Assembly (NCBI RefSeq): GCF_000427885.1
Contig: NZ_ATYW01000002.1
Location: 255,532-319,531 of the forward strand
From: Glycomyces tenuis DSM 44171
GTDB taxonomy: Bacteria; Actinomycetota; Actinomycetes; Mycobacteriales; Micromonosporaceae
Length of the DNA stretch: 64,000 bases
Direction: 5' to 3'
The translations under genes and the position numbers were made by a program. How positions within the stretch are numbered: the first letter of the stretch is position 1; each line of letters begins with the position of its first letter. The notes beneath the pieces are model-generated. The model did not search any database. It was not told the DNA's origin and saw only the letters and a program-made list of their open reading frames with translations. This document shows, in pieces, positions 1-7,155 of the stretch.

Positions 1-75
1 CCTCCTCCGCCGGGCCGTGTCCAGAAACCGGGACGGCAGATGCCATTTGCCGGGAACTGTGTCATGCTTGCTGGC

Positions 76-165
76 ATGTCTCGCACGCACGGACTCCGAC
101 TGGTGGCACGTCGCCACGTCGACTTCTGCCGTGTGTTCAGCGCCGCCTGTCTGATGCGCGCTTAA
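76..165 (+). CDS. Putative leader peptide of the sulfur operon (29 aa)
   Basis: A small reading frame ending 60 bases before the sulfite reductase start. The peptide begins MSRTHGLRLVARRHVDFCRV and carries two cysteine codons (TGC at residue 18, TGT at residue 25). Actinomycetes often have a short leader peptide with an Arg-Arg-His-Val/Ile-Asp core upstream of sulfur-assimilation genes, and this one fits that pattern. Inference: ribosome stalling at the Cys codons couples downstream expression to cysteine supply. An in-frame ATG at 64 would add four residues; neither start has a strong ribosome binding site. Far below usual gene length, so ordinary gene callers miss it. Confidence 0.72.
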   Translation: MSRTHGLRLVARRHVDFCRVFSAACLMRA

Positions 166-225
166 ACCGCTTCCGGCTTTCCGCCGTCGAACCGTGCCAC
201 ACCCGTGTCTGCATTCAGGAGTACC

Positions 226-1887
226 GTGCCAACGCCAACGCGCAAACCCAGCCGCCCGAAAGGCCAGGGCCAGTGGGCCATGGGCCACCGCGAGCCGCTC
301 AACAAGAACGAGCAGTCCAAGAAGGACGACAACCCGCTCAACGTGCGCCAGCGCATCGAGGGCATCTACGCGCACGGCGGCTTCGACTCGATCGACCCGG
401 CCGACCTGCGCGGGCGCTTCCGCTGGTGGGGCCTGTACACGCAGCGCCGACCCGGCATCGAGGGCGGCAAGACCGCCCTGCTCGAGGACGAGGAGCTCGA
501 CGACCGCTACTTCATGATGCGCGTGCGCATGGACGGCGGCCAGCTCTCGCGCGAGCAGCTGCGCACCGTCGCCGGGATCTCCAAGGAGTTCGCCCGCGAC
601 ACCGCCGACGTCACCGACCGCCAGAACATCCAGTTCCACTGGATCCGCATCGAGGACGTCCCCGAGATCTGGCGCCGCCTCGAATCGGTCGGCCTCGACA
701 CCCAGGAGGCCTGCGGCGACTGCCCGCGCGTCATCCTCGGCTCCCCGGTCGCCGGGGTCGCCGTCGACGAGGTCATCGACCCCACGCCGCAGATCAAGGA
801 GATCCACGACCGGTTCATCGGCGACAGGAGCCTGTCGAATCTGCCGCGCAAGTACAAGACCTCGATCGGCTGGCTCCCCGACAACCCGTACGAGATCAAC
901 GACTTCTCGCTCGTCGGCGCCCACCACCCCGAGCTGGGGCCCGGCTTCGACCTGTGGGTCGGCGGCGGCCTCTCGACCAATCCGATGTTCGCCGAGCGCC
1001 TCGGCGTGTGGGTCTCCCAAGAGGACCTCGTCGACGTGTGGCTCGGGGTCACCCGGATCTTCCGCGACTGGGGCTACCGGCGCCTGCGCAACCGCGCCCG
1101 CCTGAAGTTCCTGGTCAAGGACTGGGGTGCCGCGAAGTTCCGCGAGGTCCTCGAATCCGACGCCTATCTGGGCCGCAGACTCCCCGACCTCGACGCGCCG
1201 CCGCTGCCCGAGAAGCTGATCGACCACATCGGCGTCCACGAGCAGAACGACGGCAACTACTTCATCGGCGCGGCGCCCCTGGCGGGCCGCGTCAGCGGGA
1301 CCATGCTCGACCAGCTCGCCGACGTCGCCGAGAAGCACGGCTCGGACCGCATCCGCACCACCGCGCTCCAGAAGCTGCTGCTGCTCGACGTCCCCGCCGA
1401 GCGCGTCGACGAGGCCGTGGCCGACCTCGAGACGATCGGCCTGGAGGCCAAGCCGTCGCAGTGGCGCCGCAGCACCATGGCGTGCACCGGCATCCAGTTC
1501 TGCAAGCTCGCCATCGTCGACACCAAGGACCGCGCCCGCGACCTCGTCGCCGAGCTCGAGAAGCGCGTCCCCGAACTCGACGTCCCCATCTCCATCCACC
1601 TCAACGGCTGCCCCAACGCCTGCGCCCGCACCCAGACCGCCGACATCGGCCTCAAAGGCCAGCTGGTCACGGTCGACGGCATGCAGGTCGAGGGCTTCCA
1701 GGTCCACCTGGGCGGCGGCCACGCCGCCGCGGCGAGCCTGGGCCGCAAGTCCAGGGGCCTGAAGGTCGCCTCCGCCGACCTCGGCGACTATGTCGAGCGC
1801 GTCACCCGCCGCTACCTCGAGGCCAGGTCGGAAGGCGAGACCTTCGCGCAGTGGGTCCACCGGGCCGACGACGGGGAACTGCAGTGA
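226..1887 (+). CDS. sirA: Ferredoxin-type sulfite (nitrite) reductase, siroheme/4Fe-4S
   Basis: Reduces sulfite to sulfide with six electrons, probably from ferredoxin, in the cytoplasm. The 553-aa protein has the two ferredoxin-like half-domain repeats of the SirA/NirA family. Its 4Fe-4S/siroheme Cys ligands are visible as CTGIQFC (about residues 420-426) and GCPNAC (about 462-466). I chose GTG at 226 because AGGAG lies at 217-221, although the 4-base spacing is short; GTG at 205 is an in-frame alternative. Placement with cysH and a chelatase for siroheme argues for sulfite rather than nitrite as substrate, since a separate NirBD lies at 41-43.9 kb. The next gene overlaps the stop codon (GTGA). 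Confidence 0.93.
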   Translation: MPTPTRKPSRPKGQGQWAMGHREPLNKNEQSKKDDNPLNVRQRIEGIYAHGGFDSIDPADLRGRFRWWGLYTQRRPGIEGGKTALLEDEELDDRYFMMRVRMDGGQLSREQLRTVAGISKEFARDTADVTDRQNIQFHWIRIEDVPEIWRRLESVGLDTQEACGDCPRVILGSPVAGVAVDEVIDPTPQIKEIHDRFIGDRSLSNLPRKYKTSIGWLPDNPYEINDFSLVGAHHPELGPGFDLWVGGGLSTNPMFAERLGVWVSQEDLVDVWLGVTRIFRDWGYRRLRNRARLKFLVKDWGAAKFREVLESDAYLGRRLPDLDAPPLPEKLIDHIGVHEQNDGNYFIGAAPLAGRVSGTMLDQLADVAEKHGSDRIRTTALQKLLLLDVPAERVDEAVADLETIGLEAKPSQWRRSTMACTGIQFCKLAIVDTKDRARDLVAELEKRVPELDVPISIHLNGCPNACARTQTADIGLKGQLVTVDGMQVEGFQVHLGGGHAAAASLGRKSRGLKVASADLGDYVERVTRRYLEARSEGETFAQWVHRADDGELQ

Positions 1888-2108
1888 GCGGCCGTGTCGT
1901 CCCCTACCACTGCCCGTACTGCGGAGAGGAAGACCTCAGACCCTACGAGCCGGAACCCGACAGCGACGTCGAGGCTCCCCGCGGCGGCTGGCACTGCCGC
2001 GACTGCACCCGGGTGTTCACCCTCAAATACCACGGGATGGCGCAGCCGCCGACCTCGGCCGCTCCGCCCACCGTCCACTCATCGCCACCCGACCCCGAAC
2101 CGGAGTAG
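1884..2108 (+). CDS. Small Zn-ribbon-like protein between sirA and cysH (74 aa)
   Basis: This small gene starts at a GTG overlapping the sulfite reductase stop (GTGA), so it is translationally coupled. The protein has two CxxC pairs, CPYC near residue 10 and CRDC near residue 38, which would suit a single zinc or Fe-S site. A Pro/Ser-rich, probably disordered tail follows. Streptomyces sulfur loci have a similarly small gene between the sulfite reductase and cysH. The function is unknown to me; a role in Fe-S or siroheme loading, or in redox contact with the two flanking Fe-S enzymes, would be inference. The stop is 3 bases before the cysH start. Confidence 0.8.
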   Translation: MSGRVVPYHCPYCGEEDLRPYEPEPDSDVEAPRGGWHCRDCTRVFTLKYHGMAQPPTSAAPPTVHSSPPDPEPE

Positions 2109-2111
2109 AGC

Positions 2112-2819
2112 ATGACCGTCACGACGAACCGGGACCCCTTCGAGCTCCGCGACCTCGCCACCGACGCGGGAAAGCGGCTCGAAGACGCGTCGGCCACCGA
2201 CATCCTCGAATGGGCCGTCGGCGAGTTCGGCGAGCGCTTCTGCGTGACCTCGTCGATGGCCGACGCCGCCGTCGTCCACCTCGCCTCGAAAGTCGCCCCC
2301 GGCATCGACGTGGTCTTCCTCGACACCGGCCTCCACTTCCCCGAGACCCTCCAGGTCCGCGACTTCGTGGCCTCGACCATGGACGTCAACGTGCGCTCGA
2401 TCCAGCCCGACCAGTCGGTGCTCTCCCAGGACGGCGAGTTCGGCCCGAGGCTGTTCGAGCGGGCCCCCGACGAGTGCTGCGCGCTGCGCAAGGTGCTGCC
2501 GCTGAACACCGCCCTGGCCGACTACGACGCCTGGGCGACGGGCCTGCGCCGCGACGAGGGGCCGACCCGGGCGAACACCCGCGTCGTCGACTTCGACGTC
2601 ACCCGCAGGAAGGTCAAGGTCTCCCCGATCGCCAAGTGGACCGAGGCCGAGCAGCTCGCCTACATCGAGCGCTACGACATCCCGGTCAACCCGCTGCTGA
2701 AGGACGGCTACCGCTCGGTCGGCTGCTGGCCGTGCACCCGGCGCACCGCGCCGGGGGAGGACCCGCGGGCCGGCCGCTGGGCCGCCTTCGACAAGACCGA
2801 GTGCGGACTGCATGTCTGA
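2112..2819 (+). CDS. cysH: Adenylyl-sulfate (APS/PAPS) reductase CysH
   Basis: Reduces activated sulfate to sulfite with thioredoxin electrons, supplying the sulfite reductase upstream. The 235-aa protein has the PAPS reductase fold. A CC pair (DECCALRKV) and a C-terminal CxxC (GCWPCTRR) are the four ligands of the 4Fe-4S cluster of the APS-reducing branch, and the C-terminal ECGLH carries the catalytic Cys. APS is therefore the likely substrate. The 3' end overlaps the chelatase gene by 8 bases. The sulfate adenylyltransferase genes cysD and cysN, usual partners, are not in this operon. Confidence 0.95.
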   Translation: MTVTTNRDPFELRDLATDAGKRLEDASATDILEWAVGEFGERFCVTSSMADAAVVHLASKVAPGIDVVFLDTGLHFPETLQVRDFVASTMDVNVRSIQPDQSVLSQDGEFGPRLFERAPDECCALRKVLPLNTALADYDAWATGLRRDEGPTRANTRVVDFDVTRRKVKVSPIAKWTEAEQLAYIERYDIPVNPLLKDGYRSVGCWPCTRRTAPGEDPRAGRWAAFDKTECGLHV

Positions 2820-3510
2820 GGCCCCGCGGCGGCCTCAGGAGGACCCCGTCGTCCTCGTCGCGCACGGCAGCCCCGATCCCCGATCGCCGGCGGCCGTGCG
2901 CGCGATCGCCGAGGCCGCCGGCGCCCGCGTCGGCTTCCTCGAGTTCAACGAGCCCGACCCGGTCGAGGTCCTGTGCGCCCTGGCCGACGAGGGCGCCGTG
3001 CGCGCGGTGGCGCTGCCGCTGCTGCTGACCGACGCCTACCACTCCCGGACCGATCTCCCAGAGGTCGCCAGGCACGCCGCTGAGGCCCGTCCCGGCCTGA
3101 CGGTGGACGTGGCCCGGCCGGTCGGCGACGAGTCCCTCGCCGAGGCGCTGGTGCGCGGCGTCCCCGACGACGTCGACGGCCTGGTGGTGCTGGCCGCCGG
3201 CACCCGGGTGGACCGCGGCCGGGAGCACGTCGGCCTCGTCGCCGCCGCAGCCGGTCGGCTGCTCGGCGTCCACGCCCAGGCGGGCTTCGCCTCCGGGCCG
3301 GGGCTCAGCGGCGCCGAGGCGGTCGAGGAATGCCGGACCCGGACCGGCGCGGAGCGCATCGCCGCGGTCTGCTACTTCATCGCGCCCGGCAGACTCTGCG
3401 ACACGGCGGTCGACTCGGCCCGCTCGGCCGGGGTCGTCCACGTGGGCGAGCCGCTCGGCGCCGCGCCCGAACTGCTCGATCTGATCGCGGCCCGCGCCGC
3501 TGAAGCGTAG
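2812..3510 (+). CDS. Sirohydrochlorin chelatase-like protein (CbiX/SirB family)
   Basis: Probably inserts Fe2+ into sirohydrochlorin to make siroheme, the prosthetic group of the sulfite reductase in this operon and of NirB. The 232-aa length fits two CbiX half-domains. The N-terminal LVAHGSPDPRS motif holds the family His, and CYFIAPGRL marks the second half-domain. ATG at 2812 overlaps the cysH end by 8 bases, so translation is coupled. Cobalt chelation is the main alternative, but no cobalamin genes are near. The gene meets a convergent membrane protein gene one base after its stop, with no obvious terminator between. Confidence 0.85.
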   Translation: MSEAPRRPQEDPVVLVAHGSPDPRSPAAVRAIAEAAGARVGFLEFNEPDPVEVLCALADEGAVRAVALPLLLTDAYHSRTDLPEVARHAAEARPGLTVDVARPVGDESLAEALVRGVPDDVDGLVVLAAGTRVDRGREHVGLVAAAAGRLLGVHAQAGFASGPGLSGAEAVEECRTRTGAERIAAVCYFIAPGRLCDTAVDSARSAGVVHVGEPLGAAPELLDLIAARAAEA

Positions 3511-3511
3511 A

Positions 3512-3955
3512 TCACTCGCCGAAGGGGCGGCCGTCGCCGAAGCCGACGGCCCGGCGCGTCGGCGGCGCCATGATCATCGCCAGCATCGCCACCGCCAGAG
3601 CCCAGGAGGCCAGGCCGAGGGCCGGGTGCGCGGCCTCCCGCAGGAACCACCCGACCGGCAGCCACAGCAGCGACATGAACACCGCTTGCGCGATCACGTT
3701 GCGGCGCTGAAGGAACCGGCGGCCGATGAGCCAGTGATAGGCGGCCAGGAGCCAGGCGACCACGACCACCCCGACTGCCGCGCTTGCCGAGTCGACTCCG
3801 CCGGTCACCACTTGGAGGAGGCCCCACCCGCCGGCGGCGGCGAGTCCGATTGCGAGGAGCCAGAACAGTCCTGCGGCAGCGATCACAGTCCAGGGGCGGT
3901 AGTCGCCACCCGGGGTTTCGGTGACGGCGCCCATGTCGGCGTCGGATTCGTTCAC
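3512..3955 (-). CDS. Four-helix membrane protein of unknown function
   Basis: This 147-aa protein has a short acidic N-terminus followed by four hydrophobic segments (about residues 20-45, 55-75, 88-105 and 110-130) and basic loops such as IGRRFLQRR. I recognise no family. It is convergent with the chelatase gene and divergent from the lipid kinase gene, with only 32 bases between the two start codons, so its promoter must overlap that of the kinase. The start is a GTG at 3955. Confidence 0.7.
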   Translation of the reverse strand: MNESDADMGAVTETPGGDYRPWTVIAAAGLFWLLAIGLAAAGGWGLLQVVTGGVDSASAAVGVVVVAWLLAAYHWLIGRRFLQRRNVIAQAVFMSLLWLPVGWFLREAAHPALGLASWALAVAMLAMIMAPPTRRAVGFGDGRPFGE

Positions 3956-3987
3956 ACACCAACCGTATCCCGGGCTACGCTGCGCCT

Positions 3988-4944
3988 ATGCACGCCCTGC
4001 AACCGGCGCCACAGCGTGGTCTGGTCATCGCGAACCCGAAGGCTTCGAGCACTTCTCGGCGCCGGCTCAAACGCGTGGTGAAGAAGCTCGAGGAGGCCCT
4101 CGACGTGACGGTCTGGAAGACCCACGCCCGCGGGCACGCCGAGGAGCTCGCGCGGCGGGGGGCCGAAGAGGGCTTCGCGGTGGTGTTGAGCCTCGGCGGC
4201 GACGGCACGGTCAACGAGGTGGTGAACGGCCTGCTCGCCGACGGCCGCAGCGCCGCCGAGGCGCCGATCTTCGTCCCCATCCCGGGCGGGTCCACCAATG
4301 TCTTCGCCAGGGCCCTGGGGCTGCCCTGGGACCGCCGCAAGGCCGTCAAGGAGATCGTGGAGGCGCTGAAGACCCGCGAGCCCCGGACGGTGAGCCTCGG
4401 GCGTGTCGTCGACGACAAGGAGGACCGCCTGTTCACCTTCTGCGCGGGCCTCGGCTGGGACGCCTCGGTCATCAAGCGGGTCGAGTCGTACCGCGGCCGC
4501 GGCCGCAACATCGGGGCGCATTACGCCAGGGCCGTCATGGCCGAGGTGAACGAGCACGGCGTGGAAGGCGATCTGATGGAGGTCGAGCTGTCCTCCGGGG
4601 AGGTCGACTCCTCGACGGGCATGGTCGTGGTCCAGAACTGCGCGCCGTGGACCTATCTGGGCACCCTTCCGGTGAATCTCAACGCGCGGGCGTCCTTTAA
4701 TGCTGGACTTGACGTCCTGGTTCTGCGTAAACTTGGGCTGTCGGCCGCAGCCCGAACCGCCGCCTCACTCCTGGTGGGCCGGGAAGGTCCGGACGGTAAG
4801 CACGCGATCACGCATCACGATCTCTCATGGATTCGTCTGCGAGCGTCGCTCCCGCAGGCGTTCCAGCTCGACGGGGATTATCTCGGAGAGCGCACGGAAC
4901 TCGAATTGACTTCGGTTCCCGGAGCATTGCGGGTGGCCTGCTAA
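3988..4944 (+). CDS. Diacylglycerol/lipid kinase family protein
   Basis: Predicted to phosphorylate diacylglycerol or a related lipid at the membrane, returning it to phospholipid synthesis. The 318-aa protein has the DAGK catalytic domain: the GGDGTVNEVVNGL nucleotide-binding motif near residue 70, and PGGSTNVFARALG further on, which matches the conserved G-T-x-N-x-x-A-R block with Ser in place of Gly. The C-terminal half ends with the QLDGDYLG motif typical of the family's second domain. Substrate cannot be told from sequence; a sphingoid-base or undecaprenol-like lipid is possible. It is a single gene followed by a long non-coding region. Confidence 0.9.
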   Translation: MHALQPAPQRGLVIANPKASSTSRRRLKRVVKKLEEALDVTVWKTHARGHAEELARRGAEEGFAVVLSLGGDGTVNEVVNGLLADGRSAAEAPIFVPIPGGSTNVFARALGLPWDRRKAVKEIVEALKTREPRTVSLGRVVDDKEDRLFTFCAGLGWDASVIKRVESYRGRGRNIGAHYARAVMAEVNEHGVEGDLMEVELSSGEVDSSTGMVVVQNCAPWTYLGTLPVNLNARASFNAGLDVLVLRKLGLSAAARTAASLLVGREGPDGKHAITHHDLSWIRLRASLPQAFQLDGDYLGERTELELTSVPGALRVAC

Positions 4945-5349
4945 CAACTTGGGAAAACCTGAGCGTGGGTGTTGACAACTCGACCCGGAGCGGGCAAGGT
5001 TGATTTCGCCGCCTTACAAGGTAGCGTGAGACTTCACAAACGAATATTGTATTTTCGGTGCGTTTTGACCGGGCATTGGATGAGTATCTTTGCCGAGTAC
5101 TCGGTGTTGGCGGCACTTGCGAGCCATAACTTCGTCCAGTCTGAGTACCAGTGTGTCAAACCGGTTCGACTCGCTGTCATCGACCCCCCAGCCAAGGCGA
5201 GGCCTGTAGGCCGAGCGTCGGAGCTGAGCGGAGTGATGGGAGCCGCGCCGGGGATCCGCGGTAGGGATCCCGGCGGTGTGCGGAAGGTGGAACGAGGCCG
5301 ACTCGTGGCTCACGAGTCCGCCATGAGCGGATCTTCGTCGAGGTAGCGC

Positions 5350-5365
5350 GGTGAGTTCACTCACT
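5350..5365 (+). promoter_or_regulatory. Weaker CRP-type box upstream of whiB1
   Basis: GGTGA-N6-TCACT, matching the CRP consensus TGTGA-N6-TCACA at four of five positions in each arm. Its centre is 60 bases upstream of the centre of the perfect box at 5407-5428, close to a whole number of helical turns. Mycobacterial whiB1 is known to be controlled by CRP at two sites, which makes this pair plausible. Confidence 0.45.
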
Positions 5366-5392
5366 TAGAGCTGATTTCCGGAGTCGAACCTC

Positions 5393-5428
5393 TTGACAAA
5401 TCCAATCCTTGTGAAAGTATTCACAAGG
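5393..5428 (+). promoter_or_regulatory. CRP-type operator in a candidate whiB1 promoter
   Basis: CCTTGTGA-AAGTAT-TCACAAGG at 5407-5428 is a perfect inverted repeat containing the exact CRP consensus TGTGA-N6-TCACA. A TTGACA hexamer (5393-5398) lies just upstream, and a poor -10 (AGTATT, 5416-5421) would fall inside the box. If this promoter is used, bound CRP would block it; otherwise the box could activate a promoter further downstream. In Mycobacterium tuberculosis whiB1 is a direct CRP (Rv3676) target. Confidence 0.7.
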
Positions 5429-5751
5429 TAGTCGGGTCAGATTGCGGGCCGTCGATTGTCGACCGGCCGACCCAGTGCACCGGCGGATGCTCTCCATGCG
5501 TGCCCAGGCGCAGCAATGACGCTGATGCCATGAGAGCGACCGCATACTCGCGGTGACAACGGTTCCCCTTGTCGGGATCCCGGCACTCACCGCGAAGGGT
5601 CGGCGAGATCGCGCACGTGGATGCGACCGTCCCCAGTGCATTGCCGAAAGGGATTGCGCGCGACGGCGATCGAACCGCATTTCGCCCGAACCGCAAGCCA
5701 GATATAACACCGTGTAAGCAAACGCTTTAAGTTCAGCAAGGAGAAGTTTTG

Positions 5752-6012
5752 ATGGATTGGCGCCACGAGGCCATTTGCCGCGACGAGGACCCCGAACTGT
5801 TCTTCCCGATCGGGGACACCGGCCCGGCATTGACGCAGATCGAGCAGGCCAAGAACGTCTGTCGGCGCTGCCCGGTGACCGAGGAGTGCCTGCGGTGGGC
5901 GCTCGAGACCGGTCAGGACGCCGGCGTATGGGGTGGCATGAGCGAGCTGGAGCGGCGCGAACTCAAGCGCCGTTCGGGGGCCCTGCGACCGCTGGTCGCC
6001 CAGGCCGGCTAG
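5752..6012 (+). CDS. whiB1: WhiB1-type Fe-S transcriptional regulator
   Basis: Wbl protein holding an O2/NO-sensitive 4Fe-4S cluster and acting with the primary sigma factor on transcription. The 86-aa protein begins MDWRHEAICRDEDPELFFP, very close to WhiB1. Four cluster Cys are visible: AIC near residue 9, then CRRC and EEC (C-x2-C-x5-C). The turn GVWGGMSE precedes the basic DNA-binding tail RRELKRRSG. The start is ATG at 5752, with AAGGAG at 5738-5743 and an 8-base spacer; a TTG one codon earlier is unlikely. Regulation by CRP is suggested by the upstream boxes. A strong terminator follows at 6076-6110, so the gene is monocistronic. Confidence 0.95.
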   Translation: MDWRHEAICRDEDPELFFPIGDTGPALTQIEQAKNVCRRCPVTEECLRWALETGQDAGVWGGMSELERRELKRRSGALRPLVAQAG

Positions 6013-6075
6013 CGCCGCGCCGCCCGGCTCGCATCCCTTGAAACCAAGCCACTCCTCGAATTGAACACGGCAAGA

Positions 6076-6110
6076 GCTCGATGGGCCCGGCGCAGCCGGG
6101 CCCATCGAGC
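6076..6110 (+). terminator. Hairpin terminator after whiB1
   Basis: A perfect 15-bp stem (6076-6090 with 6096-6110) and a 5-base loop, CGCAG. It lies 64 bases after the whiB1 stop and before a convergent gene, so it may serve both strands. No U-run follows, as is common in actinomycetes. Confidence 0.8.
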
Positions 6111-6192
6111 GTCCGCAAGCAGATGATTCGCCTCGAACGGGTCGAATGTCGATTCCGGGGCGGTTCGGCGGGGGACGTGCGGTGGGGGCGGT

Positions 6193-6642
6193 TCAGCGGA
6201 TTCGGTGGGCCTCGGTCTCGGCGTCGGCCTCGGACGAGGGCCGCTGCTGGCGGATCCGGATCGTCGACATCGCGCCCTCGGACTCCGACTCGACCTCGTC
6301 GGTCAGGGCCCTGAGCACCTGCCACTGGTAGGTCCCCGGGTCGGGAAGCGGATCGCCCTTCGGGCGGCTGAGCACGATCTGGAGGATCTCGGCGCCCACC
6401 TCCAGGCGGCAGTGCAGCGAATCCTCGCCGACGCGCCTGCGGAACGGCCGGGGGCGGGCCGATTCGGGCAGCAGCAGAGTCACGGCGGCATTGACCGCGG
6501 CCCGAAGGTCCTCGATCTCGTCGAGCGAGAAGCCGAGACGGGTCGCCACCGCCGCCGTGGCGGTGGGCAGCACCGACAGATAATCGCCCGTCGCGGGGAC
6601 ATCGAGCAGCAGCACGTCTTCGCGTTCTTCGCTCACCGGCAT
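6193..6642 (-). CDS. RsbW-like anti-sigma regulatory factor (HATPase domain)
   Basis: Predicted serine kinase/anti-sigma factor of the RsbW/SpoIIAB type, which would bind an alternative sigma factor in the cytoplasm and be released by a STAS-domain antagonist. The 149-aa protein has the expected order: a beta-strand start (DVLLLDVPATGDYL), a helical segment EIEDLRAAVNAAVTLLL at the N-box position, and C-terminal strands. The usual Glu/Asn of the ATP site is not clear there, so kinase activity is doubtful. I chose ATG at 6642 because AGGGAG precedes it by 6 bases; a GTG at 6714 would add 24 atypical residues. No sigma factor gene is adjacent. The STAS protein at 17.2 kb is a possible partner. 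Confidence 0.75.
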   Translation of the reverse strand: MPVSEEREDVLLLDVPATGDYLSVLPTATAAVATRLGFSLDEIEDLRAAVNAAVTLLLPESARPRPFRRRVGEDSLHCRLEVGAEILQIVLSRPKGDPLPDPGTYQWQVLRALTDEVESESEGAMSTIRIRQQRPSSEADAETEAHRIR

Positions 6643-7155
6643 CGCCGCTCCCTGTGACGTTGTGCAGACCACGTGGTCTCCCTCCAGGTGCAAAGAATAA
6701 TGGGAGGCTCCCACGAACGGGGACCGCCCCGTCCGATTGGCCTCTTCGGCTCACCTTCCGCTGCCCCGCGGCGAGCGGCGCGAACCGCGCCCGCTGCCGA
6801 ACCTGCTCCGCCCGCGGCAGGTGCTCCGGCAACGGCGGCAGCCGACCCGCGCCCCTCCAAGGGGCGGCGCGGGCGGTCGGCAGCGCTTCCCGCGAGCCGG
6901 GCGGCGTAGGCCGGTTCTGCCGCGCGGCGTTCGGGCCGGCCGCGGGCGGCCGGGTGCTCGTGATGGACGCGGCCCGGTCGCGTCCAGACTGACGACCGGT
7001 TCTTCATCGGCTGCGCCTCCCGCACCGGCCCCGCCACGCGGCCACCGGAGACGGCGAAGCGCCCGTCCTTCCCGGTGGTGTCCGGGACGGACGGGCGCCG
7101 TGCCGTGTCGGACCGGCTCGGCCGGTCTCCATATAGCAGTGTGCGCTGCGGCGCT
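6643..7155. other. Non-coding region between the anti-sigma gene and sodN
   Basis: About 510 bases of GC-rich sequence without a credible gene. Near the anti-sigma start are two palindromes: GACCACGTGGTC (6667-6678) and TGGGAG-G-CTCCCA (6701-6713). They flank the AT-rich patch AAAGAATAATG, which reads as a possible -10 (TATTCT) on the minus strand. A long hairpin at 7059-7098 probably ends sodN transcription. I searched this interval for a sodX-like peptidase and found none. Confidence 0.55.
7059..7098 (-). terminator. Hairpin downstream of sodN
   Basis: Outer arms GCGCCCGTCC (7059-7068) and GGACGGGCGC (7089-7098) pair perfectly, and an inner CCCGG/CCGGG pair extends the stem. It lies about 58 bases past the sodN stop on the minus strand. 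Confidence 0.6.

Larger units (their letters stand above)
4945..5751. other. Long non-coding leader/promoter region before whiB1
   Basis: About 800 bases without a credible gene. The first part (about 5025-5180) is markedly more AT-rich than its surroundings and includes the perfect palindrome CCGAGTACTCGG at 5093-5104. Hairpin-forming sequences follow: a GGGATCC/GGATCCC pair at about 5251-5271 and an 8-bp stem with a 3-base loop at 5300-5318. Two CRP-type boxes lie at 5350-5365 and 5407-5428, with a TTGACA at 5393-5398. A second possible promoter has TATAAC at 5703-5708. I recognise no riboswitch class, tRNA or known small RNA. Confidence 0.6.

Noticed and set aside
5160-5350. A riboswitch (c-di-AMP, cobalamin or similar) in the whiB1 leader
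   Set aside because: Hairpins exist, but none of the conserved boxes of these classes is present.
6643-7155. A hidden or frameshifted sodX downstream of sodN
   Set aside because: No signal-peptidase-like Ser/Lys blocks in any frame; translations are Arg/Ala/Gly low complexity.
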